DNA of 64,000 bases from Lucinisca nassula. Its lineage: Eukaryota; Mollusca; Bivalvia; Lucinida; Lucinidae. The translations under genes were made by a program, and so were the position numbers. The notes beneath the pieces are model-generated. The model searched no databases and was not told the origin of the DNA. It worked only from the letters and a program-made list of their open reading frames with translations. The stretch is from NCBI GenBank assembly GCA_963580285.1, contig OY757023.1:90421108-90485107 (forward strand). The letters are read 5' to 3'. Numbering within the stretch: position 1 is the stretch's first letter; each line of letters opens with the position of its first letter. Shown here in pieces: positions 20,743 to 29,944 of this stretch.

Positions 20743-20773
<31 letters not shown>

Positions 20774-20800
20774 ACCAAAAACTATATGCCCCTGAATCTT
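20518..20800. mobile_element. ACAAGA-type element fragment
   Basis: ATGTGTTTGTCAAACACTGA is the same head type as 21445. GGTCAAACATCAAGGTCAAG, a CAGACAGACAGACAGACAGA tract and CTATATGCCCCTG follow, but the 3' hairpin is lost. Confidence 0.6.
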
Positions 20801-21002
20801 TGAGTTCTTTTATTTACGGCTTCTGTACTTGTGTCCAAAACAGCATTTTTACAGTTGTTTTACTACAAGCCATGAAACCTGCGCTATAACATGGCTTTGG
20901 CAAAAATATGCATTCAAATAACTTATAGTTTATATTACCATTATCATATATGTTTGAGTTGTGTAAGTTGCCCTGAAGTTCAGACATTTAGTGGTGGGTG
21001 AC

Positions 21003-21208
21003 TTACCCTTATTCTGCTGATCACAACAAACCAGACCTTGGCAAACAGCGAATATTCAGATCAGATTGCTTTATCTGCAGAAGCCATCAGATCAGACATT
21101 CAATTTGTAAACTGATCAATGACATTATATCAAGTACTTCGATTGGCTGATAGTCAGCAATGCCAATGGGTGTGGCAAAATTTAGTTATTCAGCAAGGCA
21201 AGGGTTAA
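21003..21208. mobile_element. TTAA-bounded MITE (family b), diverged
   Basis: Ends TTACCCTTATTCTGCTGA and TTCAGCAAGGCAAGGGTTAA. The interior has GATTGGCTGATAGTCAGC and GGGTGTGGCAAAATTTAG as in other family b copies. It lies 73 bp from exon 5. Confidence 0.7.
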
Positions 21209-21280
21209 GAAATTAGAACAACAGTACTTTTCTCATGTTCTGAAAATTCTGTTTTAATATTCTAGAGGCTAAATATTTAC

Positions 21281-21316
21281 CTCAATAAAACTTTCTGGCT
21301 TAGTGATGTCTTCATC
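21281..21316 (-). CDS. GSTK1: GSTK1-like exon 5 (36-bp micro-exon)
   Basis: The minus strand reads TTATATCCTACAG, then DEDITKPESFIE, then GTAAATATTT. Twelve codons, phase 0 on both sides. The DEDIT motif is a kappa-class signature that follows the WMR-x-W segment of exon 4, so the join to exon 4 (ending WNR) and exon 6 (starting AGQKAG) restores the family order. Its flanking introns are 23.4 kb and 2.7 kb. Because of its size it would be missed without a family alignment. Confidence 0.85.
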
Positions 21317-23383
21317 CTGTAGGATATAACAGAGAATGGGAAATAACTTGTAAGAACATGATAAATCTTACATACATTATGAAAACACGCCTATTCAAAT
21401 ACTTTACAAATTTTAATGCAGGAAAAAAAAAAATTTAGATAAACAAGATGTGTTTGTGAAACACGAACATGTCCCCGGGCATGGTCATTTTTAATTCAGA
21501 GTTGCTCACAGTTGAAGATTTTTGTTTGTGTGGGAAGCCATTGATACAAGAAACTTACATGCCAAATATGAAAGCTCTATCTCAAACGGTTCGAAAGTTA
21601 TGAATAATTTTATTTTTTCTTTAAAGTAGGTCAAAGGTCAAGGTCATGGTCCAAACATTTTGCATGAATGAAAAGCTCTAATCACAGGGAACCTACATGC
21701 CAAATAGGAAAGCTCTATCCCAAACGGTTCGAAAGTTATGACCAAAAATGTTTATTTTTTTAAGTAGGTCAAAGGTCAAGGTCACAGGTCAAAATTTTTG
21801 CCTGAATGTAAAGCGTTTGTCACAAGGAACCTACATGCTAAATATGAAGGCTGTATCTCAAACGGTTCAAAAGTTATGACCACTGTTAACTTTTTCTTTT
21901 GTGTAGGTCAAAGGTCAAGGTCACAGGTCAAAATTTTTTGTGGGAATGTAAAGCTCTTGTCACAAGGAACCTACATGCAAAATATGAAGGCTCTATCTCA
22001 AACCGTTCGAAAGTTATGACCAAAAATGTTTATTTTTTTAAGTAAGTCAAAGGTCAAGGTCACAGGTCAAAATTTTTGCATGAATGTAAAGCTTTGGTCA
22101 CAAGGAACCTACATGCTAAATATGAAGGCTGTATCTCAAACGGTTCAAAAGTTATGACCAATGTAAACTTTTTCTTTTATGTAGGTCAAAGGTCAAGGTC
22201 ACAGGTCAAAATTTTTTGTGTGAATGTAAAGCTCTTGTCAAAAGGAACCTACATGCAAAATATGAAGGCTCTATCTCAAACCGTTCAAAAGTTATGACAA
22301 AAATGTTATTTTTTATTTGAAGTAGGTCAAAGGTCAAGGTCAAGGTCACAGGTCAAAATCTTTTGCATGAATGTAAAGCTTTTGTCACAAGGAACATACA
22401 TGCTAAATATGTAGGCTGTATCTCAAGTGGTTCAAAAGTTATGACCAATGTTATTTTTTTCTTTTAAGTAGGTCAAAGGTCAACGTCAAGGTCACACGTC
22501 AAATTTTTTTGCATGAATGTGTGGGTCTTGTCACAAGAAACCTTCAGGCCAAATATTAAAGCTCTATCTCAAACGGTTCAAAAGTTATGGCCAACGTTAA
22601 AGTTGTCCACCAACAAACCAACAAACAAACAGACAGGGCAAAAACAATATGTCCCCGCTATCGCTACCGGGGACATAAAAAGCTCTAATCACAGGGAACC
22701 TACATCCCAAATATGAAAGCTCTATCCCAAACAGTTTGAAAGTTATGACCAAAAATGTTTATTTTTTTAAGTAGGTCAAAGGTCAAGGTCACAGGTAAAA
22801 ATTTTTGCATGAATGTAAAGCGTTTGTCACAAGGAACCTACATGCTAAATATGAAGGCTGTATCTCAAATGGTTCAAAAGTTATGACAAATGTTAACTTT
22901 TTCTCTTATGTAGGTCAAAGGTCAAGGTCATAGGTCAAAATTTTTTGTGTGAATGTAAAGCTCTTGTCACAAGGAACCTACATGCAAAATATGAAGGCTC
23001 TGTCTCAAACCGTTGAAAAGTTATGACCAAAATGTTATTTTTTTATTTTAAGTAGGTCAAAGGACAAGGTCACAGGTCAAATTTTTTTGCATGAATGTAA
23101 AGCTTTTATCACAAGGAACATACATGCTAAATATGAAGGCTGTATCTCAAGAGGTTCAAAAGTTATGACCAATGTTATTTTTTTTCTTTTAAGTAGGTCA
23201 AAGGTCAACGTCAAGGTCACACGTCAAATTTTTTTGCATGAATGTGAAGGTCTTGTCACATGGAACCTTCAGACCAAATATGAAAGCTCTATCTCAAATG
23301 GTTCAAAAGTTATGGCCAACGTTAAAGTTGTCCACGTACAAACCAACAAACAAACAGACAGGGCAAAAACAATATGTCCCCGC

Positions 23384-23599
23384 TGTTTATATACACAAAC
23401 ACTATAATTTAGCTGATCACTTTATTATGACTTCATGTTGTCAGGTATCTAAATCACTCCCTCACATAACGTCATGGTAACCTTTATGATGTCATGACGT
23501 CACATGACGTTACTTATTGTTCTTTCCTTATGAAGAGTCCAGTAATTATGTAAAAGAGTTATCTAACATGATCAGATCAGTAATACATTGAAATTAACA
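23384..23599 (-). repeat. copia 3' LTR (216 bp)
   Basis: On the minus strand it begins TGTTAATTTC and ends ATATAAACA, the TG...CA form. It is identical at all 216 positions to the LTR at 28244-28459. It contains TGACGTCA at 23495-23502 and several TGACG or CGTCA half-sites. A clear polypurine tract is not obvious just upstream; the best candidate is ACAGAAAAG near 23610-23618. Confidence 0.95.
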
Positions 23600-23778
23600 T
23601 TAATTATACTTTTCTGTTTTGACTGTTCTTTGTGTTTATCTGAGATCTTTCAAATTTAAAACAAAAATGGGAAATAAAGGAAAATTGCTAAAATGAAACG
23701 AAATAAAGAGCAGAAAAAAAAATGGAAAATGATATTTGAAAATAATCACACACTGTTTTGTAACTTTGGTCTATGCTA

Positions 23779-26700
23779 TTAAACAAAGTCCTCTGGCAAC
23801 CTTCCATCTTTCAGTACATTTAGAAGCTTATACCCTGCAGCTCCACGTTTTGTCATACAATCTGCTAAGTGTATATTTCCAGGGCACCACTTAATTTCAT
23901 TAACTTCATTTCTGGTCAGAGATTCACTTATTGCAGCAATGTCAACTCTCAGGCGCTTGTCATCTACTAGTTTTGTTGAATTTACAGCCTCTATTACGCT
24001 CTTATTATCAACATATGCTATAATTGGAATTGAATTGTGAGGTAGTCCTATTATATTCTCAAGCATTTTTCTATAGTAAAAACTACTTTCAAGTCCTTCT
24101 TGTAAACTTAGTGTTTCTGCGGCTATTGTGGATCGTACCACTCTCTTAATTTTGTTTGCATGCCAAGACAGTGGGCAACATTTTCCATGGCGATCTACTA
24201 GCCAGACTATATGACCTCCTGTACTCCCAGAACCATCATTTATATTACATAAGGAAGCATCAGTAAAGACAACAACCTTCCAGTCATTCACATCTGTGCT
24301 TAATGTTGGGAATAAAATCATTGAATTCACATCCTTTAGCCTGTTTACTGCCTTTATAGCTCTAGACAGGTCACTTACATTACCTTGTTTGAGTTTAGTA
24401 CTAAGATCTATCAGCTCAAAAGCCAAGTCCGGTCTGGACCCTTGAACAACCCAGTTAACTTGACCTATTAACTGCCTGTATTCAGTTTGTTCGTCCAAAG
24501 TCAATATACCATGTTTGTTTAAAGCACGTTTTGGATCAATTGCTTTGTTTTTAATATTTGATACATATCTAGATTGATCTAAGACAATGCCATTTCTGTC
24601 CTGAGTGATTCTGAAACCAATGTAATTAAAGTTTCTCTCTTCTTCTTTCCCTGCCAAAAACCTTTTCCTCATTTTGTTCATTATGCTTTCAAAATACTCA
24701 TCACCTGCATGAAGAAAATCATCAACATGGCAGCATACTATTCCACTTAGTTTGTCTCCTTTGTGCAAATAGAACATGGCTGGGTCCATTTCAGATATTT
24801 TACACCCTAACTTCAGTAATTCCTCCTTTACACTTACATAAAACTGTCTGGCTCCATCCTTAAGCCCATAAAGCCCATGTTTAAGCTTCCACACTACCCC
24901 CTCATCAGTTTCAGATTCTTTAGGGGGTTTAATGTAAACATCACGTCCTAGCTCTTTGCCCTGAAGGAATGCAGATCTTATATCAGTTGTTTTTACAGTC
25001 CAATTTTTACATGATACTATGGCCAGAAAAATTCTCATTGTACCCTTACCTACTGTTGGACTATCTCTCCGCATCATAAATTCTTCTTCGAAACCTCTTA
25101 CCACCAACCTTGCCTTTATCTGTTCATCTTTATTTGTTATTACCCACCTTGTTGAAAGGGTATATTGACCACAATTTTTCACCTCTTCATATGTGTTGAA
25201 TTGTTTTAATTTCTGTAATTCTGCTTGTTTTGCTGCAGTAGTCGCTGTATAATCCTGCTCTTGTTTCAAAACTAAATTTACAATGGCATTTTCAGTTATC
25301 AGCTCCCATTGTACTTCATCCAGATTTACACTTTTCCTTTCTTCACTGGCATCTTCCCTGATGTTATACCAGTTCTTATTTCTTCCTGTTGCTTTACCTG
25401 CTCTTCCTATTACTGTGGCCTTTATCCATCCATCAGTATCATTTAAATTGTATTGTATAATGTCATTTATTTTAAGCTTTTGTCTACCATTTTGGATAGC
25501 CTGTACATTGTTCTCTATGTTTCTTGCTACTGTTGCTGGTATATTTTGGATATTCTGTGTATTGTCTACATTTGGTTCTTCTATTGCTGCCGGTATTTCT
25601 TCTGAAATACCTGGTCCTGAAACAGTATTTTCTTCCTCATTGTGTTTCCTGCCTTGGTCAACATTGGCTTCATCCTCATCTTCTGTCGAGTAACTGTTCA
25701 CCTTTTGTAGTCTGTTTGGTGAGACCCTAACAAATATGCCCCCATGTCTTACAAAAACAATCTTCCCGTCTTGAAAAACAACCTTGCCTGGTCCAAGCCA
25801 ACGCTCTTTGCCTTCCCGTTTGTAAAAAACCCTGTCACCATTTTCAAATATCTGCTCAGAGGCTCTAACTTTGTTTCTAAGGGCTCTTCTTATCCTTGCA
25901 TCAGCTTCTGTTTGAATAAATATTTTACGAGCAGCATGGAGAGCATTTAAATGTTTTGCAAATACCTCACTGCTAGTTGTTCCCTCTAATGCTGGCAGAT
26001 TGTCATTCATTATATTTGGCAGGTTGGGATTTTCTCCAAAGACAAGCTGATGACTACTGTAGCCATTCCACATTTGTAGTGAATTTCTTGCCATGTTTGC
26101 CCAAGAGAGCAATGTCTGAGAATTAGTCTTACCACACTCAGCCTCCAGTTTGAGCAGCATCATATCTGTGATGGCATGTACCCTTTCACACAACCCATTT
26201 TGAAAGGGGCTTTCCCCCGCTGTGGTGCATAGTTGTATATTCAATATAGATGTTATTTCTCGCATTTCATCAGCGCTAAATTCTCCGCCGTTGTCAGTCA
26301 TTAATGCTCCCATAACCCCAAATTTCCCAATCCAGTGTGTCATTAATGTGTCTATTACATTGCTTGGTTTCTTTCTGTCAATGAATACAGACAATGTGTA
26401 TCTTGACCACATGTCAATTATATGTAATATCCAACGGCTATTCCATTGTTTAAGATCCATAGCTACTTTTTCATTGAATTTCGTAGCCAGAGGCATACCT
26501 ACTATGGGTCTGGAAGGTGTCTTGGCGTATCTCTTGCAAAGTTCACATTTCTCCTCTATCTGTGTCATATTTTCTTCGTACTCTTCCTGCCATACACCAG
26601 CATCCTTCAATAATGCTATTAGCCTTTTCTTTGATGGATGAGCAAACTGTCTGTGTAACTTTAATAATGTTTTGTATCTCTCCTGTTTGTTCAACTCTTG

Positions 26701-28128
26701 AAGCTTTACAGCACAAACAGTCTCAACTGAAACCTCTTCTGTTTTGTCTATAGGGATGCAATAATGACCTGAAGTTGTCAAATTTAATGCTACTCCTTTC
26801 CCCATTATTGTGGCAGTATCATTCTCCAAGTCCATTTTTATAGCTGCTTTCTTCATGGCTGTTCTGGAAAGAAGTAGAGGAATGTCGGACTCTACAACAT
26901 CAGTCTTTATGGTTACCTCTTTTCCAGCAATCACTGCAGGTAAGCTATATTCACACTTTGATTTTAAACATGTCCCCCCTCCAAACTTGAAAACTCGCTG
27001 GCTATCTTTCTGTTTGATCTTGATTCTATCTCTGTTATCCAATGATTGAATATAATTGTTTACCCATTTATCTCCGCAAACAGTGCTACTACATGCACTG
27101 TCTAATACTGCACAATTGCGAGCATCAATTCCCAGTCGTTGAACCTCCTCATTGTTATAGCCTGTAAATAATACAGCATGTTCTTCTTCTGCTATATTAA
27201 TTTTCGCCATGTTTTCCCAACTGTCTGGGCATGCATTTAGCAAGTGACGATATGATCCACAGGACTTACAGGTTAGTGTACGGCCATCTGGCCCTACAGG
27301 ATTGATATTCTTCTTATTTCTATCGCTTGGTTGGCTAATCCGAGATCCTGATTCAGTATGCTGGTATCCTCCTCTTACTCCTTGTTTCCTATACCCTGTA
27401 CGTTGAAATTCTTGAACTCCTGTTCCCCTCGCTGGACGCCACCTCCTCCATGTTTCTTCTTTGTCTCCTACACCCTGCTTACCTTGTTGTTTCCTCTTGA
27501 TATAACCAGAAGCAAGTAAGGCCTCATTGCTATCAGCTATAAAAGAAGGTTCCAGCTTTATATTTGCACTGCTGGAGCTGCTGGATCCACTGTCACCCTT
27601 AAATTTCTTCAGAGACTTCTTTGCCTCATCATACAATGTGTTTTTGTTATCATAATTCATGCCTGTTAAAACAAGTAGTTTTTCCTCTTTTGTAATATTA
27701 GCTTTACGAAGCAGTTTGAAGGCTAATATTTCTGGTGGCAAAGGCATATTTTTCTTTTCTATTTTCTTGTATTTTGAGTCAAATACAGCTATATATTCTG
27801 TAATAGATTGTCCTTGAGATCTATAAAAGTCATCAAATTCTTCAAACTTTTCTAAGCTATCGGTCAAATCATCCTTAGCTAGGTGTTTGTCTAAAAAGTT
27901 TAATAATACAGTTAACCCATCTTCACTTTTTAAATCATGTAACGGGATTTGATCAAACACTTTTTCCCTGATTTGGGTTTCATCATCTTCAGGTAGGGTC
28001 AGTGCTATGGCTATACCTTGCTTGTCCTCCTTTAAGTCCGTAATTTCTTTCCATGCTAAGAGTTCTTGTCTGAATCTTTCATAGTTCTTCGCCTTATTCA
28101 ATATTGGTGGGTTGATCCTAGTTGCCAT
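23779..28128 (-). CDS. copia gag-pol polyprotein, 1449 aa
   Basis: A single frame from ATG at 28128 to the stop at 23779. Domains in order: Gag helical region (about 1-200); zinc knuckle C287-x2-C290-x4-H295-x4-C300; aspartic protease with LDSAC (catalytic D343); integrase zinc motif H492/H497 with C528 and C531; integrase core D558, D612, E648 (DD35E, MTDNGGEF and FQNGLCERVH); reverse transcriptase about 960-1200 with TTDIRSAFLQG and VDD at 1135-1137; RNase H with D1290, E1338 and D1374 and a C-terminal LADCMTKRG. All catalytic residues are present and there is no frameshift. It encodes the copying and integration machinery for this element only. The Ser-rich stretch near 180-188 separates capsid and nucleocapsid parts. 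Frames on the opposite strand within it are shadows. Confidence 0.96.
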   Translation of the reverse strand: MATRINPPILNKAKNYERFRQELLAWKEITDLKEDKQGIAIALTLPEDDETQIREKVFDQIPLHDLKSEDGLTVLLNFLDKHLAKDDLTDSLEKFEEFDDFYRSQGQSITEYIAVFDSKYKKIEKKNMPLPPEILAFKLLRKANITKEEKLLVLTGMNYDNKNTLYDEAKKSLKKFKGDSGSSSSSSANIKLEPSFIADSNEALLASGYIKRKQQGKQGVGDKEETWRRWRPARGTGVQEFQRTGYRKQGVRGGYQHTESGSRISQPSDRNKKNINPVGPDGRTLTCKSCGSYRHLLNACPDSWENMAKINIAEEEHAVLFTGYNNEEVQRLGIDARNCAVLDSACSSTVCGDKWVNNYIQSLDNRDRIKIKQKDSQRVFKFGGGTCLKSKCEYSLPAVIAGKEVTIKTDVVESDIPLLLSRTAMKKAAIKMDLENDTATIMGKGVALNLTTSGHYCIPIDKTEEVSVETVCAVKLQELNKQERYKTLLKLHRQFAHPSKKRLIALLKDAGVWQEEYEENMTQIEEKCELCKRYAKTPSRPIVGMPLATKFNEKVAMDLKQWNSRWILHIIDMWSRYTLSVFIDRKKPSNVIDTLMTHWIGKFGVMGALMTDNGGEFSADEMREITSILNIQLCTTAGESPFQNGLCERVHAITDMMLLKLEAECGKTNSQTLLSWANMARNSLQMWNGYSSHQLVFGENPNLPNIMNDNLPALEGTTSSEVFAKHLNALHAARKIFIQTEADARIRRALRNKVRASEQIFENGDRVFYKREGKERWLGPGKVVFQDGKIVFVRHGGIFVRVSPNRLQKVNSYSTEDEDEANVDQGRKHNEEENTVSGPGISEEIPAAIEEPNVDNTQNIQNIPATVARNIENNVQAIQNGRQKLKINDIIQYNLNDTDGWIKATVIGRAGKATGRNKNWYNIREDASEERKSVNLDEVQWELITENAIVNLVLKQEQDYTATTAAKQAELQKLKQFNTYEEVKNCGQYTLSTRWVITNKDEQIKARLVVRGFEEEFMMRRDSPTVGKGTMRIFLAIVSCKNWTVKTTDIRSAFLQGKELGRDVYIKPPKESETDEGVVWKLKHGLYGLKDGARQFYVSVKEELLKLGCKISEMDPAMFYLHKGDKLSGIVCCHVDDFLHAGDEYFESIMNKMRKRFLAGKEEERNFNYIGFRITQDRNGIVLDQSRYVSNIKNKAIDPKRALNKHGILTLDEQTEYRQLIGQVNWVVQGSRPDLAFELIDLSTKLKQGNVSDLSRAIKAVNRLKDVNSMILFPTLSTDVNDWKVVVFTDASLCNINDGSGSTGGHIVWLVDRHGKCCPLSWHANKIKRVVRSTIAAETLSLQEGLESSFYYRKMLENIIGLPHNSIPIIAYVDNKSVIEAVNSTKLVDDKRLRVDIAAISESLTRNEVNEIKWCPGNIHLADCMTKRGAAGYKLLNVLKDGRLPEDFV

Positions 28129-28230
28129 GTTGTTTCCTATTCACAGTCTTCAAATGTAGCTAAACACAAGTTTTCTTCTCTCCAACACTGTCCCAGAGTC
28201 TTGTTCCACACCTGAGGATTGTTCCTCACG

Positions 28231-28241
28231 CTCTGCTACCA
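28231..28241 (-). promoter_or_regulatory. copia primer-binding site (initiator tRNA-Met)
   Basis: The minus strand reads TGGTAGCAGAG two bases inside the 5' LTR. This is complementary to the 3' end of animal initiator tRNA-Met (CTCTGCTA plus CCA), which would prime minus-strand DNA synthesis. Complementarity stops after 11 bases. The leader to the ATG is about 100 bp. Confidence 0.85.
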
Positions 28242-28243
28242 CT

Positions 28244-28459
28244 TGTTTATATACACAAACACTATAATTTAGCTGATCACTTTATTATGACTTCATGTTG
28301 TCAGGTATCTAAATCACTCCCTCACATAACGTCATGGTAACCTTTATGATGTCATGACGTCACATGACGTTACTTATTGTTCTTTCCTTATGAAGAGTCC
28401 AGTAATTATGTAAAAGAGTTATCTAACATGATCAGATCAGTAATACATTGAAATTAACA
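28244..28459 (-). repeat. copia 5' LTR (216 bp)
   Basis: It would hold the element promoter. The sequence is identical to the other LTR, with TGACGTCA at 28355-28362 inside a cluster of CGTCA/TGACG half-sites between 28329 and 28371. A TATATAAACA sequence closes the LTR on the minus strand. Confidence 0.93.
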
Positions 28460-28486
28460 CCCGCTATCGCTACCGGGGATATAAAA

Positions 28487-28634
28487 ATTGTGATATTTTT
28501 CTTATTTCTGCTCAAAATATGGATTGTGGGTACACATCAGTACTGCCTAATTGAGGCGGTTCTAATGAGTACCCACAATCTATATTTTTTAGCAGACATA
28601 AGAAAAATACTTATAGGGTTTACCTCTGTAAACC
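28487..28634. mobile_element. N5-family MITE, split by the GC-hairpin element
   Basis: CTTATTTCTGCTCAAAATAT, then GTACTGCCTAATTGAGGCGG / TTCTAATGAGTACC and a TTTACCTCTGTAAACCCC block. The remainder (GTTTTACTATA) resumes at 31791 after the GC-hairpin element. Confidence 0.65.
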
Positions 28635-29944
28635 CCGGTGTAACAGGCCGGTTCTTCTCCCCAGTCAGTTTCTTCCGTGGGGAAGAACTGGGCCGGCCCG
28701 TTTCTTCCCCGGGCAAGAAACTGACTAGTCAGTTTCTTCCCCACCCAGTCAGTTTTTTAGAACCAAAGAGAACGAGTAATTTATGCCTCACAAATTGTTA
28801 AAAATTCAAAAAGAAACCATTCTGAATTAGTTTTGAGTCTTTACAACTTGAATGGCAAAATTTTCTCTATGCCATACAATATATGGAGATCCAAGGAAAT
28901 TTTCATCCCAATTCCAGTATCTATGATTAATTTTCTTAGCGTTTTATGACAATTGGTATTAACTAAACAGATATAATAAGCAACAACTCTTTAGTGCTCC
29001 AATCTAAATATAATTTGGAAAGTGGGGGTGGGGAAGAACGGGGCCGGCCCATTTCTTCCCCACCCTTGGGTAGTGTTGTACAAGTTATGTCAGTTATATC
29101 AGAGGATGTCTGAGGCAGGGAAGAACTGGGGCGACGTGTTTCTTCCCCACCCTTATGTAGTGATGTACAATGACGTTTAAGTTGTCTGTGGTGGGGAAGA
29201 ACTAGGCCGGCCCAGTCCTTCCCCACCCCCAATCTCCAAATTCTATTTAGATTTGAGCTCCAAACATTTTTGTTTATTATATCTTTTTAAGTTTATTCCA
29301 ATTTTTGTCTTAAAAAGCGAAGAAAATTTATCACAAGAATTTTTTGCAAACAGAAAAATCTGGGGTGGGGAAGAAATGGGCCAGCCCAGTTCTTCCCAAT
29401 CCCCAGTCTCCAAATTCTATTTAGATTTGAGCTCCAAACATTTGTTGCTTATTACATCTTTGTAGTGTATACTAACTTTTGTCTTAAAAAGCGAAGAAAA
29501 TTTATCACAAGAATTTTTTGTAAACAGAAAAATCTGGGGTGGTGAAGAAACGGGCCGGCCCAGTTCTTCCCCACCCCAAGTCTCTAAATTCAATTGAGAT
29601 TTGAGCTCCAAACAATATTTGTTGCTTATTATATCTTTTAAGTTTATACCAATTTATGTCTTAGAAAGCAAAGAAAATTACTCACAAGAATTTTTTGAAA
29701 ACAGAAAAATCTGGGGTGGGGAAGAAACGGGCCGGCCCAGTTCTTCCCAACCCCCAGTCTCCAAATTCTATTTAGATTTGAGCTCCAAACATTTGAAGCT
29801 TATTATATCTTTTTAGTTTATACCAATTTATGTCTTAAAAAGCGAAAAAAATTAATCACAAGAACTTTTTGTAAACAAAAAACTCTTGGGTGGGGAAGAA
29901 ACAGGCCGGCCCAGTTCTACCCCACCCCCAGTCTATAACCTGTA

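Larger units (their letters stand above)
23384..28459 (-). mobile_element. full-length Ty1/copia LTR retrotransposon
   Basis: It is 5,076 bp with two identical 216-bp LTRs, a primer-binding site, one uninterrupted gag-pol frame and a 5-bp target duplication CCCGC (23379-23383 and 28460-28464). The minus-strand orientation is the same as the host gene; it lies in intron 4 of GSTK1. Identity of the LTRs and the open frame indicate a very recent insertion, possibly still polymorphic in the population. The DSAC-type protease and CHVDD reverse transcriptase box suggest one of the animal copia lineages (GalEa-like is my guess). Confidence 0.95.
21444..28486. mobile_element. ACAAGAG-type array E3, interrupted by copia
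   Basis: The head is ACAAGATGTGTTTGTGAAAC. About ten units of ~180 bp follow, each with CACAAGGAACCTACATGC, AAGGCTCTATCTCAAACGGT, AAAAGTTATGACC and GGTCAAAGGTCAAGGTCACA. The first terminal hairpin is TGTCCCCGCTATCGCTACCG / GGGGACAT at 22651-22676. It is followed at once by internal sequence (AGCTCTAATCACAGG), giving a second tandem block to 23383. The second terminal hairpin is split by the copia: GTCCCCGC at 23376-23383 and CCCGCTATCGCTACCGGGGA at 28460-28479. Confidence 0.8.

Noticed and set aside
25283..27049. Plus-strand frames of 68-139 codons within the copia element
   Set aside because: They are antisense shadows of the 1449-codon gag-pol frame and show no family resemblance.
23384..28459. 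Retrovirus-like element with an envelope gene
   Set aside because: Domain order is protease, integrase, reverse transcriptase, RNase H (copia order), and no third frame follows pol.
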